From Parasphingopyxis sp. CP4 (GTDB taxonomy: Bacteria > Pseudomonadota > Alphaproteobacteria > Sphingomonadales > Sphingomonadaceae): 64,000 bases of DNA. Shown piece by piece: positions 36,301 through 42,853 of the stretch. The stretch is from the NCBI RefSeq assembly GCF_013378055.1, contig NZ_CP051130.1, forward strand, positions 682,001 to 746,000, given 5' to 3'. Both the position numbers and the translations under genes were made by a program. Within the stretch, counting starts at the first letter, position 1. Every line of letters begins with the position of its first letter. A model generated the notes under the pieces. It saw only the letters and a program-made list of their open reading frames with translations, did not search any database and had not been told where the DNA came from.

Positions 36301-38050
36301 ATGCGGTGCCTCCAATGTCGAGCTCACCGCCGTCAAATATGTTGATCGTGATTGTGCCCGCAGTTGCATCCTCGCCGTCAGCGCCCGGGGTCAGGTCAAC
36401 CACGCCACGTGCGCTGACGTCCAGCGACAGGTTGCCGAGAATCCTGAATGTATCGAGTGAATCGGAATCGAAGGGGTCGGCATCATGGACGATGTTGATA
36501 ATGCCGCCCTGCGTGCCCGAACCAGCGCGCAGGGTGACATCAGCGTCAGCCCGAATCGAACCGCCATTCAGCCCGCCAAAATCGATCTGGGTTCCCGCAG
36601 TCAGATCGATATTGCCATCGAAATCCATCGTCGTCTTGGGAGCTGCCACGACGCCGATAGCTCCGGATGCGATACCCGTAATGTCCGACCGGAAATCACC
36701 CGTTAGATCAGCGTTGACCGCAACGCTATTTACCGGAGTCGAAGCGAAATCGATTGTCGGATCGGCGGCGTTCGGACCGACACTGACATTGTAACCACCA
36801 CTTAGGATGATTTCTCCATCGGTTTCGGTCGCACCAACAGCGGCGGTGTATCCGGATGTCCCGCCGAGCAGCATCGTTAGCGCATCGTTCTTCGCCACAG
36901 CTGTGAAATAGATGGCCTGGGCGTCAGGTACCCCGGCCGGGATGCCCCCAGGGCCGGGTGGGGTTGGCGTTTCGGCGGGACCTGTGGTGAGGCCGGTGTG
37001 AACGATACCATTGGGATCGGTAGTCCCAACGGTGACGGTGATGTCGAATAAACCGCTGTTGATGGTAAGATCGGCTTGTTCGGCCGCGACATAGGCTACT
37101 GAGCCATCCACATCGACGATCGCGTCCTGGACGATGCGCGGAGCCACCATCGCCACATAGCTTGCGCCATCAATTTGGGCATTGATGTTCGCACCGCGCT
37201 CAATTTCAACACTGGAAGTGCTGTTCGCTGCGCCTCGGAATCGGATTTCACCATCTGGGCCAAATAATCCGCCGGCCGTATCGATATCATTGGTGGTAAG
37301 GACGAGACCGCCAACATCAAACCCCCCGGTGCCGGTTATTATGATTCCGCCTGGACTATAGAACCACAGGTTTCCGCCGATCGCTCCGGTATTTGAGCCA
37401 ACTCGGCTTTCAACGCTTCCGCCGAAGGCAATCGATCGCAAATCTCCGGCCGTATTTGTTCCGGTCGGAATTATTCGATTGAGGACGGTGAAGTCCGCAT
37501 TTGGACCAACAAATGTAACGGTATCAAAGACATCCAGGATATTGATAGCATCATCGCTGTTCGCGGTGTCCAGCGGTGCCCAGGTCAGAATTGTTTCTGC
37601 GGACGTGACGGTTACCGTATCTCTGGCGGCAGTTTGAGAGAGCGAAAATGGCGCAGAGTTGGCAGTGACGCTGGCTTGGAAAGCCTGGGTCCCGGAAACA
37701 GGCGGCGCAACGGCCTGGGGTTGATTGATTGCAGTTAAACCCTCTCGGGCGTGCGGTATATTTTCAGCAATCATCGTCGCAGCTGGGGTGAATGGCGCAT
37801 TTTCTACCGTCATCATCGAAGGCGGCGCAGAAGGTGCGTTTTGAACGACCATCCCAGGCCGTATCTGCGGGATGTTCTGTACTGCTATGCCGGAATGCAT
37901 CCGGGGAACGTCTTCATAGCCAATATTCGAAGCATTGATTTGCGCATGCGCCGGGAGGGCGATTCCGCTCGCTGCAATTACAGCAATAGCGGCACAGCTC
38001 GATTGGAAGGCTGATCTGGCGAGGCGCTCCTTGGCTGAATTCCTGTCCAT
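27395..38050 (-). CDS. Very large two-partner-secretion (TpsA) exoprotein / filamentous-haemagglutinin-like adhesin
   Basis: The roughly 3550-residue protein has a long TpsA-type signal peptide ending near ALPAHAQ, then a TPS secretion domain (about residues 90-330, with the typical GGNLWFYSPGGIIITG segment). A long beta-helical body follows. From about residue 960 to 2120 it is crowded with Gly-Asn/Asp motifs such as GGNGGDGFGGTA; after that come haemagglutinin-like repeats (AGGDITI, ASGGSI type). The tail is a run of about 24 prolines and a short acidic end (SAGGSDD). There is no autotransporter barrel. The partner transporter lies just upstream. I chose the ATG at 38050, with GAGG 8 bases before it; an in-frame ATG at 38074 has no usable site. 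Function in adhesion or biofilm is inferred from the family. Confidence 0.88.
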   Translation of the reverse strand: MDRNSAKERLARSAFQSSCAAIAVIAASGIALPAHAQINASNIGYEDVPRMHSGIAVQNIPQIRPGMVVQNAPSAPPSMMTVENAPFTPAATMIAENIPHAREGLTAINQPQAVAPPVSGTQAFQASVTANSAPFSLSQTAARDTVTVTSAETILTWAPLDTANSDDAINILDVFDTVTFVGPNADFTVLNRIIPTGTNTAGDLRSIAFGGSVESRVGSNTGAIGGNLWFYSPGGIIITGTGGFDVGGLVLTTNDIDTAGGLFGPDGEIRFRGAANSTSSVEIERGANINAQIDGASYVAMVAPRIVQDAIVDVDGSVAYVAAEQADLTINSGLFDITVTVGTTDPNGIVHTGLTTGPAETPTPPGPGGIPAGVPDAQAIYFTAVAKNDALTMLLGGTSGYTAAVGATETDGEIILSGGYNVSVGPNAADPTIDFASTPVNSVAVNADLTGDFRSDITGIASGAIGVVAAPKTTMDFDGNIDLTAGTQIDFGGLNGGSIRADADVTLRAGSGTQGGIINIVHDADPFDSDSLDTFRILGNLSLDVSARGVVDLTPGADGEDATAGTITINIFDGGELDIGGTASFIADAVAGQGPASTGDATAGSVSITLGGADGLGNPSTINVGTLLLSASADAASFQVGAIPTTAGGDAVAGSVSLNLQGGALTAGNVILDASARASIGSGAAPDSNDATAGSVDVQITGGAHSIGSLLIDVSADDAASKDANGNDINGLANGGSATILVDAATVTLTNDLDINASTNGQTGPAARSSVDLTVQNGGVLDVADDIDISVRASGGNTGTLNQAGSISILADNATITTNDLFLSASSLLGAFGGSSPADAAAGGDISVVATNGGSITVNGFASANTSATSASASGGATGDGGTILFDANDATIEIFSSMFVDANGVGNSNSDPSAAQRGRGTGGDVTFRVQGAGGVMNLANVFANANGSVEFDVEGGGIEPVGEGGNGFGGQVTFDLLGGTFSANTLNVGADGAGGPGGSTPPNAPDSEDLPFPDQIGFSLLGLEDVLPFALPTDPGARGGDGVGGIVNFNLDLGAGTATITNFTVSANGLGGDGAIGDADVGLGAGDGGDGFGGTTTFNAISGTLNVTNTLTVEATGNSQFFVAQGGDGFGADGGNGGNGIGGSATFNLDGAATVTTNDLIVDTTGYGGAGGDTSLTFGTNLPGGPGGDGGSGTGGNAEFNNVAGTLTFSTLTVIAEGLGGQGGTNSGITVGDARDIGGNGGDAFGGTATINLNQDDATSPAYTIDASATGGQGGGGTDSGNGGNATGGNASLNINDSIVSLAAPSLIATARGGNAGFVDAPGGNGGNGGSAVGGTASLIVTGPTTLLTLTSPASLAPQVGGTGGNGADGGDAFLDAQDGGNGGDGGDGTGGTAEILALSGATIDATVPFLTIFNTGAGGNGGDGGSNFATSGTGNGGNGGAAGDGTGGVSRLTVDGGLISTNIVQLSSDGRGGNEGLGGTSGGALPGLAGIGGDGTGGSVEVNAIAGGTLSIAPGIASIGSVLTLGASGTGTSAPDQSGDGIGGSVSVLADGGFIDILGTAVNGDVFRADGTGGSGATNVGSGFGGQISLQLINGGTLFQSPAVNPATRNRLQLLVNSNGGDATADVGGVADGSAAAISFVSSGGSLTVDELLFRLDSFAGDGGDGFAGGNSFGGDAVALIENSTAGDPSLFNTVVFQILNRAFGGVGGASADGGDGFGGGVTMTVSGDSVITGLGDNFSFPQFSVFGIGGAGGDTIDPTMAAGSGGDGFGGTMDIIIQGGTIDVQGFTMNSIGSGGNGGDYIDAVASGLAGQAGDGGDGTSGRVTIDMTGGTLSSNAIFSWANGSGGDGGDADVGIAGNGGAATGGLSEFNFASPGNSVITTGAVGEIRVRALADGGRAGQSANGSGGDAGDAFGGTAIATIDNGATVESLIFIVNSTGRAFAGGTNTLAAGGPGGTGGTGTGGSATLNLVDGTLIAGDMFVFGTGLGGIGGDSADGVGGTGGAGIGGDSNIFVGSGSNLSMSIFKRFGSITNGANSEGIAGAGGTGALGGGDGGTGTGGTATVIAQGGTISTFTGFSYSAFGVFANGVGGDAGGDPVATGGGGTGGLAILEVQEGSPGIIDVGNTQLEASGIAGSGTTAAGTTAGRVQLSDTSIDPLGLMNFTRLTVEALGTSFAPTSGFFMAGNSGATTVTGDLIVNTSGNIEYAFDGTGQIIVGGLADLTSTGGSILFAHTNNGASTISMDVTDTFDANAALDFDAMAGSIISAGPSITIRAGQNASANDLRAVTDILLSAGQNATLNDGIVTGPPLTSPITFGTQINSGITIRAGFDPNVTSNEWDPNFNATVTGTVVSTGDVDVRAGGNAIFQTGANVMSDNGILVRTGDDIVIVAGAILEAAINPVDPPVLADPFFTENNIRLEAGSLAFDLNSTPLTPIASIVNAGTINANGFAVALDANAIDGSGGTITASSIAADINDAPANGVAPSDDAGLLSAGCVEGNACLGTLNADNRILIGQASNNDIIDATIEGGTVAADIIRITTRRDLTIGTNGIASDFDATTELLLESLEGNIDLRDATLSSDLIQLSAASGSLLGTGSITSGNDVGITVGFDIFATRIDAGRELTTVADIGGPLEGFYSVPGSMFVANHSVGVGDVNYDAGGDLIFGSLSVPSTDIFLFAPQTVAIDFTGSARNIDIDAGEILLGFAGAGIDINLLSAGLIDIGTIDSGNSITADAFGDIFFFEATSGGDIFMSAGGGIFGGDLDGSTLFLDGATIEIGTAFGDFVDFTSGFDILFDLISSPNAVTLTAANGMIGANFGNGDIDSGDDVTLLAEDIAVGDITSGGSVDAEATAGDASFGTVDAANDITIVAAGNPSLQNAISGGNTSVTGAAITFLNGTIGGDLTLNALSGSIDGNGLITVGGGVDLDAAADIGFGSLDAQGGDFTADAGGGIDFTSASAAGALTFVASNGGITGTDIAAGSALTAESETNLEVDTVTAGGDTALRSATGAVIVNTDTVVSGDLIASGAAILLTAQGNLNVTDTRATDGDVDIIAGGDLDVAAAQSVGDVNLTSSGGSVTTGTIQAGLPSVLPASGAIPGGSLPLGTVVGSPGPGDITITAATDAIITADAVATNDLFISAGGLIDLQALATGITIDTSSADFDIGSTGQLGTSDLTQSILIQSNGTNAMVLGGAGTTGVFSLDATEFMQIHSGGDLTIIATFATSASPTLTIEDLDAQVATGGGGTQDGNIGMAGALNILTEGDMRVNGELVLNGATANTLLNLTADTDIRLDASTGNIAVIDANGGLAGQLSLSATTITAATDSAANDIAGATVADADTRLANNDGIVLDNGFFQADMLTFTVNNGLYVQNSGAGTDFDDRRGFLVGNGGVTINAVSAGSAPAIVINGIQQQGGTTITGIDMIAQSTINTAFAAGSTINGCLIANPASCTGAPPPPPPPPPPPPPPPPPPPPPPPPSVPDRPGDPIQDLVEEEIEEQEGGPGIPISPLIETVDITPNPEGPIIDDPVTGSGNEDLWIRNPSAGGSDD
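27611..27682. repeat. CGG-rich trinucleotide repeat encoding the polyproline tail of the adhesin
   Basis: The plus strand reads as pure CGG units over 27611-27640, then mixed CGG/AGG/TGG triplets to 27682. On the minus strand these are proline codons. Since the unit is three bases, slippage would change tail length without breaking the frame. Confidence 0.85.
31700..35200 (-). repeat. Degenerate Gly-rich repeat block inside the adhesin gene
   Basis: Within the adhesin reading frame this part repeats short motifs of the form G-G-(D/N)-G-G-(D/N)-G-x-G-G-T followed by a beta strand, every 40-80 residues. The DNA copies are diverged, so these are protein-level repeats and not identical DNA units. 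Boundaries are approximate. Confidence 0.6.
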
Positions 38051-38089
38051 CTGTCTTACCTCATCCTCTCGCATCCCTGCGTCATATGC

Positions 38090-39853
38090 CTAGCGTGCGA
38101 ACCGAATTAATAGGGAGAGCAATAGTCTTGGATCGGGCGTGCTCGCCTGGAAATCCGTGCGCCTCAGCGGCACCGCGAACGTCGCGTCGAGCTGCGCACG
38201 GTCGCCATAATTGGCGCGTAAGCCGATGCCAGTTGAAAAGAGCTCATCGCTGCCGGTTCCGCCGAGTGCGGCCGGATCTTCATTGTCGACCCATGCGGCA
38301 TCAAAGAATCCATAAGGCTGGAATGCCCAGCTTTCGCGCGTCCGGGGCAGGGCCGAACCGTATCGTATTTCATATCTGAATCCGAAGCCGCGATCGCCGA
38401 TCACGGAACCTGGATCATAGCCGCGCCCGATCGTGTAGTTACCGCCCGAAAATTCTTCATATGAAAGCAGTGGATCGCTTGTCCATTGCAGGCGCGGCTC
38501 CAGTACGAAAGCAATGACGGGGCTGGGTCGCAGCTCGACGAGGCCGTCGAGACGAATGACTGTAGCATCTGCTTCACCGGCTGCTCGTGTTTGCGGAATG
38601 GGGATGCCAGGCGGCAGGCCTGGATCAGAGGCGTTGAATATATCGATGCCTTGCCGGATCTCCGCGCCGAGCCCAAATCGCCAACGCGGTTCTGCCGCAC
38701 TGAATCCGCCAATGCCGTCGATGCTGCGGCGATCGGTCGTGAACAGATTGGCGCGAATGTAGAAAACGCGCAGCTTGTCCTGATTGAGCGGCACGCCTCC
38801 AAACCGCACATCCTGATCGATAAAATCAAAACCAGCAGTGCCGTACAAGCTTGTTCCCTGGTCGAGGATGAAGGGATAGTTGAGGTTAAGACTGGCGACG
38901 AGCGTTTCAGTATCGAACGGGCTTGTGCCGGCGATCGTCGGATCATTCCAGGCATAGGTGAATTCGCCGCCAAGCCTTAGCCCGTCGCTGCCAATGGCGA
39001 AGGAATGGCCGGCATTCACCACGAGCTGCTCATTAAAGTCCGCGCTCGAGAAGAAGCTCAACGTCGTGGTGTCGCCAAGTCCTGTGATGTCGTTGATTTG
39101 TGCCCGGACCTGGCCACCCCAACGCCCGGTCTGGCGTGATGCGTAATTCTGCACATTGGCCTCGAACACAAAGGGCGTTCGTTCGACCCGCACATCGCCG
39201 ATCACTTCACCCGGAGATCCTTCAGCCGGGCGCAGGGTCAGGCGGGTCTCATATCCTGGAAGGTTGCGAGCGAGGAGCAGGCTGCGTTCGGCTTCACGCT
39301 GGTTGAATACCTCCATCTCGCTGAGCGGTGACAGGTAGCTCGCAATCAGGTTTTCAGAATTGCCAGGATCGCCGCGCACCTGGATACGGGTCATTTGAGC
39401 CATCAAAACATCAAATCGGACAATCCCGTCATCGCCAATTTGCTGTGGCGGTACCTGTACGGCGGCGAGATAGCCGGCCGAGCGGAGGATGGATGCCGCG
39501 CGATCGCGAATTTCGCATACGGTTGAAATTGGTACGGTTTGTCCAAGGAATTCAGCAAATGCGGGGCGCAGGCTCTCTGGTGATGCGCCCCTCAGATTGG
39601 CGAATACCGCATCATTGAGTTGGAACTGGATATTGGCAAATCGTGGCTGGGCGAGGGGGCATGGAGCGCGCTCGACGCCGCCTTCGACGCTCAGGCCCAG
39701 TCGCTGGCGATTTTCGCCCGGAGCTAGTTGGCCTGGCTGAATCTCTTCTCGGGTCGGGGCAGGATTGATCTGCGCAATCGTCGGGGACGGCATCGCCGCC
39801 AAAATCCCGCCTATTGCTGCCAAACTCAAAAACCGTATTGCCACGCAGCACAT
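38090..39853 (-). CDS. TpsB outer-membrane transporter (ShlB/FhaC/HecB family)
   Basis: This is the two-partner-secretion pore for the adhesin encoded 39 bases downstream. After a signal peptide (ending near PSPTIAQ) it has a POTRA_2-like region (FANIQFQLNDAVFANLRG onward), a second POTRA, and a C-terminal 16-strand barrel ending in LLSLLIRFAR, about 587 residues in all, a normal size. I prefer the ATG at 39853, or the GTG at 39844, because GGGGGG precedes them and the signal peptide then starts properly. An in-frame ATG at 39940 would add 29 unlikely residues. Barrel and POTRA lengths suit an intact transporter. Confidence 0.9.
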   Translation of the reverse strand: MCCVAIRFLSLAAIGGILAAMPSPTIAQINPAPTREEIQPGQLAPGENRQRLGLSVEGGVERAPCPLAQPRFANIQFQLNDAVFANLRGASPESLRPAFAEFLGQTVPISTVCEIRDRAASILRSAGYLAAVQVPPQQIGDDGIVRFDVLMAQMTRIQVRGDPGNSENLIASYLSPLSEMEVFNQREAERSLLLARNLPGYETRLTLRPAEGSPGEVIGDVRVERTPFVFEANVQNYASRQTGRWGGQVRAQINDITGLGDTTTLSFFSSADFNEQLVVNAGHSFAIGSDGLRLGGEFTYAWNDPTIAGTSPFDTETLVASLNLNYPFILDQGTSLYGTAGFDFIDQDVRFGGVPLNQDKLRVFYIRANLFTTDRRSIDGIGGFSAAEPRWRFGLGAEIRQGIDIFNASDPGLPPGIPIPQTRAAGEADATVIRLDGLVELRPSPVIAFVLEPRLQWTSDPLLSYEEFSGGNYTIGRGYDPGSVIGDRGFGFRYEIRYGSALPRTRESWAFQPYGFFDAAWVDNEDPAALGGTGSDELFSTGIGLRANYGDRAQLDATFAVPLRRTDFQASTPDPRLLLSLLIRFAR

Positions 39854-40066
39854 CCCCCCAAACCAAAGACTCGGTGCCGCACCAGTTCCAAAAGTGGAAT
39901 GCCTGCAGTCGCCCCAATCTTCCCCTACACCGCGCGCCATCGCCCGGCTTTATTTCATTAACCCGCATCTACAGTGAAATCGCGACCACATAACACTGTA
40001 TTGCTGCCCTTTTTCCGGGCATTCTGGGGCAAAGACTAGCAAGCCAGCCCAGCCCCTTCAAGCATC

Positions 40067-40801
40067 TCAGCCGTCCTCTGGTTCGGCTGTATCATAGTTT
40101 GCAGTAAACGCCTCGAGCTGCACTTCGCAGCCGTTAGACAGCAATTCCGATCCGAGCGCCAATGCATCGGATGTATCCGCGGCTACATCCACGATCGTAA
40201 TCTGTGTGGTCGCGCTCGGTTCCGTCGAGATCACATAGGCACCGTTTGTCGCTCCGAAATTTTCGGGCCAACCGACGGAGAAATCACCGGCGGCGAATTG
40301 CACCGTCATGGCCGCACCATCGGCCACCCGCGTTACGGTCACTTCTGCCGCCTGCGAAGCATTGGAACGCCACAGCGATACCGGAGCGTCCTCAAGCATG
40401 CAAAATGCGCCGGACTGATCGATATCCATTTGCGAAACGGTGCGGTTAGCCGCGCTTATCGGCGCTATACTAGGCAGACCGCGGCTTACCCCTGTCCGGG
40501 CAATGCCATTCTGGCCTTGCGTCGTGATACCGCCCGTCGCTACGCGCAGGCGCGCGCCAATAGTATAGCGTCCCGGACGGCTATATTGCCGGGTTCCAGA
40601 TCGGCCAAGAACGGTCAAGCGATCTCCAGCGCGCAGGCGAATAACCTCGCCGTCGTCCAGTCGCGAACCGCGCGGATGTTCACGCGCAATGGCGCCGCTT
40701 GAACGGGTAACAAGCACATCCGCCATCGCCGCGCTCCCCATTGATGCGAGCGCGATTCCGGCCGTAGCCACCATCAGCGATTTACTTACCCTGTAGAACA
40801 T
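40067..40801 (-). CDS. Secreted protein of unknown family in the CHASE2/TPS operon
   Basis: This 244-residue protein has a clear signal peptide (cleavage near AAMA, residue 27) and no membrane segment after it. The mature part starts with a beta-rich stretch (VLVTRSSGAIAREHPRG...IRLRAGDRLTVLGRSGTR) that faintly resembles FecR/SH3-like small barrels. Two cysteines, at about residues 133 and 224, could form a disulfide. I do not recognise the family. Its start overlaps the cyclase gene by 20 bases, so it is translated from the same message and is probably a periplasmic partner of the CHASE2 sensor or of the secretion pair. Confidence 0.65.
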   Translation of the reverse strand: MFYRVSKSLMVATAGIALASMGSAAMADVLVTRSSGAIAREHPRGSRLDDGEVIRLRAGDRLTVLGRSGTRQYSRPGRYTIGARLRVATGGITTQGQNGIARTGVSRGLPSIAPISAANRTVSQMDIDQSGAFCMLEDAPVSLWRSNASQAAEVTVTRVADGAAMTVQFAAGDFSVGWPENFGATNGAYVISTEPSATTQITIVDVAADTSDALALGSELLSNGCEVQLEAFTANYDTAEPEDG

Positions 40802-42818
40802 AACTACCTCCTGGTTCCGTATTGATCAGACGCTGTGCGAAATTTTTCAATGCCAGATCATCGGGATTGTCATCCGCCAATTTGGCAATGGCTTCGCGCG
40901 CCATTTCATTTCCCTGTTCAAATTCCTGATAGTGCTTATGAAGCGCCTCGGCTGAACCTGCGGTGATTTTTGACACAGGTTCGTATATTTTCACCGGAGT
41001 GGACCGACCGGACAGCGTAACCCGGCCAAGGCAGCGAAACTGTGCCTTGCTTACGCTGTTAACCGCTTCGTCGCTAGCCAGCATCACCGTATCTGTCTGT
41101 TTATTAGCGCTTTCTAACCGTGCCGCTGTGTTCATGGCGTCACCCAATGCGGTATATTGGATGCGTTCCTGGCCACCAAAATTGCCGACAATTGCCTCGC
41201 CATGATGTAGCCCGACCCGCGTTCGACCAATTGGCGGCACGCCATCAGGCGTATCATGCCGAAATTCCTCGCCAAATTCCCACATTGCCACGGCGCATTG
41301 AGCTGCCCGATCCGCATCATCGGGACGAGCAATCGGAGCCCCCCAGAAGGCGACCACGGCATCGCCGACAAATTTGTCGATAGTGCCCCCATATTCCAGG
41401 ACAATTTCGCACATTTTGTCGAGATAATTGTTGAGCAGATACGCAACCATTTCAGGTTCGATGGCGTGGCTAAGCTTGGTGAACCCCTCAAGATCCGTGA
41501 AAACTGCATAAATTTCCCGTTTTTCGCCACGCAGCGACAATCGCTCAGGATCGTCCATGATCTGGGATGCAACATCTGACGGGAGATATTTGTTGAGAGC
41601 GCCGGTTACATATTCGCGTTTTTCCGCACCTACGGAGCGCGCGGCAGCACCGATTGTCGTAAATGCAATGATCCAACCACCAAACCAGCCGAATACGGGC
41701 AGAGTCTGAGTATCAACGCCATTGCGATGGAGGGTGAAGGGTACGATGACGATAAAGGCCGCTTGCACAAATATAAGCAGGGCCAATTTCCAGAGCCGCA
41801 AGTCACTCAAACTGGTCAACGCACCGCATAACACTACCAGTATCGCCGTAGTCCATAAGGCCCAGCCCGGCACACTGCGCAGCATCGTTCCATCGAGCAT
41901 CTGAGCCAATAAATGCCCGTGAACTTCGACCCCAGCGATTGGGTCATTACCTTGCAATCGGGTCAGGGGTGTTTCGAAGCGATCAATTAGCGGCAGATCT
42001 GTCCCGATCAGAATGTATCGATCCGTTATGAAATCAGCCATGAAGGCCGCTTCTTCGTCATTGGCGAAAAAGTCGATTGCGAGCTTCATGAAAGGCGGTT
42101 CGTTCTCAAAGAAAGGCCGTCGATAGGCGATACTGCCCCGATGGTCGCGATAGGCATCGCTGCCAGGAACCAGGGAGTTGGCCATTAGCGGCGGCAGATC
42201 GTCTGGCTGATCAGGCCAACTGCGCTGGACATTATCATTGTCTGCACCGAGCTTGACGCTGGTCGGTTGCACCAGATCATTTGTCACGCGACGATGGAAT
42301 TCGGCGATATAGTCGACCTGTCGAGGTTGCAGTCGGAGGTTTTCATTACTCGCGGTCGTGACAAAGGCCAGGAAGGTCGGCGTTTGCATCGCGTTCAGCG
42401 CATCAATGAGCATCTCATCATTGTCGGTTGGCTGGTCGATCAAGATGTCGATGGCAATTGCTCGCGGGCGCATCATATCAAGTGAGCCCAGCGCATTGGC
42501 GAGAATTTCACGATCAAGCGGTGAGCGCACGCCCGTATTGAGCAGCGTGTCTTCTTCATAGGTGACGATTGTTATGCGTTCGTCCTGTTCAACGCGTTCC
42601 ATCGCGTAGCTTGAGCGGACGTCGAACAGCACACGCTCAATATCAACAGCGAAACCAAGGCCCCAGCTATAGCGCGCCAAAAGTATCGCAATGATCAATA
42701 GGACAAGGCTGGCGGACGTGCGAAGAGGCCCGACTTCACGCCAAAGTCGGCTCAACCGGCCAACGCTCCCAAGGTTGGGAGTGTTCGTGTCGGCTTCGGG
42801 GACCGATCCCTCAGTCAT
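40782..42818 (-). CDS. CHASE2-domain class III adenylate cyclase
   Basis: In the 678 residues, a first transmembrane helix (about 36-54) precedes an extracytoplasmic CHASE2 sensor domain (about 60-325). Three closely spaced helices (about 325-400) follow, and then a cytosolic class III cyclase domain (about 430-620). The metal-binding aspartates are in FTDLEGFTKL and DKFVGDAVVAFWG. The Lys in DKFVGD and the Asp in LGDAMNTAARLES are the usual ATP-selecting pair, so cAMP is the expected product. It lies 35 bases after the CHAT gene and overlaps the next gene. CHASE2 domains sense unknown external signals; here the signal could relate to the secreted products of the locus. Confidence 0.9.
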   Translation of the reverse strand: MTEGSVPEADTNTPNLGSVGRLSRLWREVGPLRTSASLVLLIIAILLARYSWGLGFAVDIERVLFDVRSSYAMERVEQDERITIVTYEEDTLLNTGVRSPLDREILANALGSLDMMRPRAIAIDILIDQPTDNDEMLIDALNAMQTPTFLAFVTTASNENLRLQPRQVDYIAEFHRRVTNDLVQPTSVKLGADNDNVQRSWPDQPDDLPPLMANSLVPGSDAYRDHRGSIAYRRPFFENEPPFMKLAIDFFANDEEAAFMADFITDRYILIGTDLPLIDRFETPLTRLQGNDPIAGVEVHGHLLAQMLDGTMLRSVPGWALWTTAILVVLCGALTSLSDLRLWKLALLIFVQAAFIVIVPFTLHRNGVDTQTLPVFGWFGGWIIAFTTIGAAARSVGAEKREYVTGALNKYLPSDVASQIMDDPERLSLRGEKREIYAVFTDLEGFTKLSHAIEPEMVAYLLNNYLDKMCEIVLEYGGTIDKFVGDAVVAFWGAPIARPDDADRAAQCAVAMWEFGEEFRHDTPDGVPPIGRTRVGLHHGEAIVGNFGGQERIQYTALGDAMNTAARLESANKQTDTVMLASDEAVNSVSKAQFRCLGRVTLSGRSTPVKIYEPVSKITAGSAEALHKHYQEFEQGNEMAREAIAKLADDNPDDLALKNFAQRLINTEPGGSYVLQGK

Positions 42819-42853
42819 AATGCGCGGTTTGATATTCGATCATTTCAAAATGT

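Noticed and set aside
27423-37092. Many long proline- or glycine-rich frames on the plus strand (for example 32697-33917 and 31833-32642).
   Set aside because: They are the antisense of Gly-rich codons (GGC/GGT) in the adhesin; composition is a mirror of that gene, and starts lack ribosome-binding sites.
39960-40060. Hairpins GCCC/GGGC and GGGGC/GCCCC between the secreted protein and tpsB as a terminator splitting the operon.
   Set aside because: Short stems or long loops and no U-run; the evidence is too weak to call.
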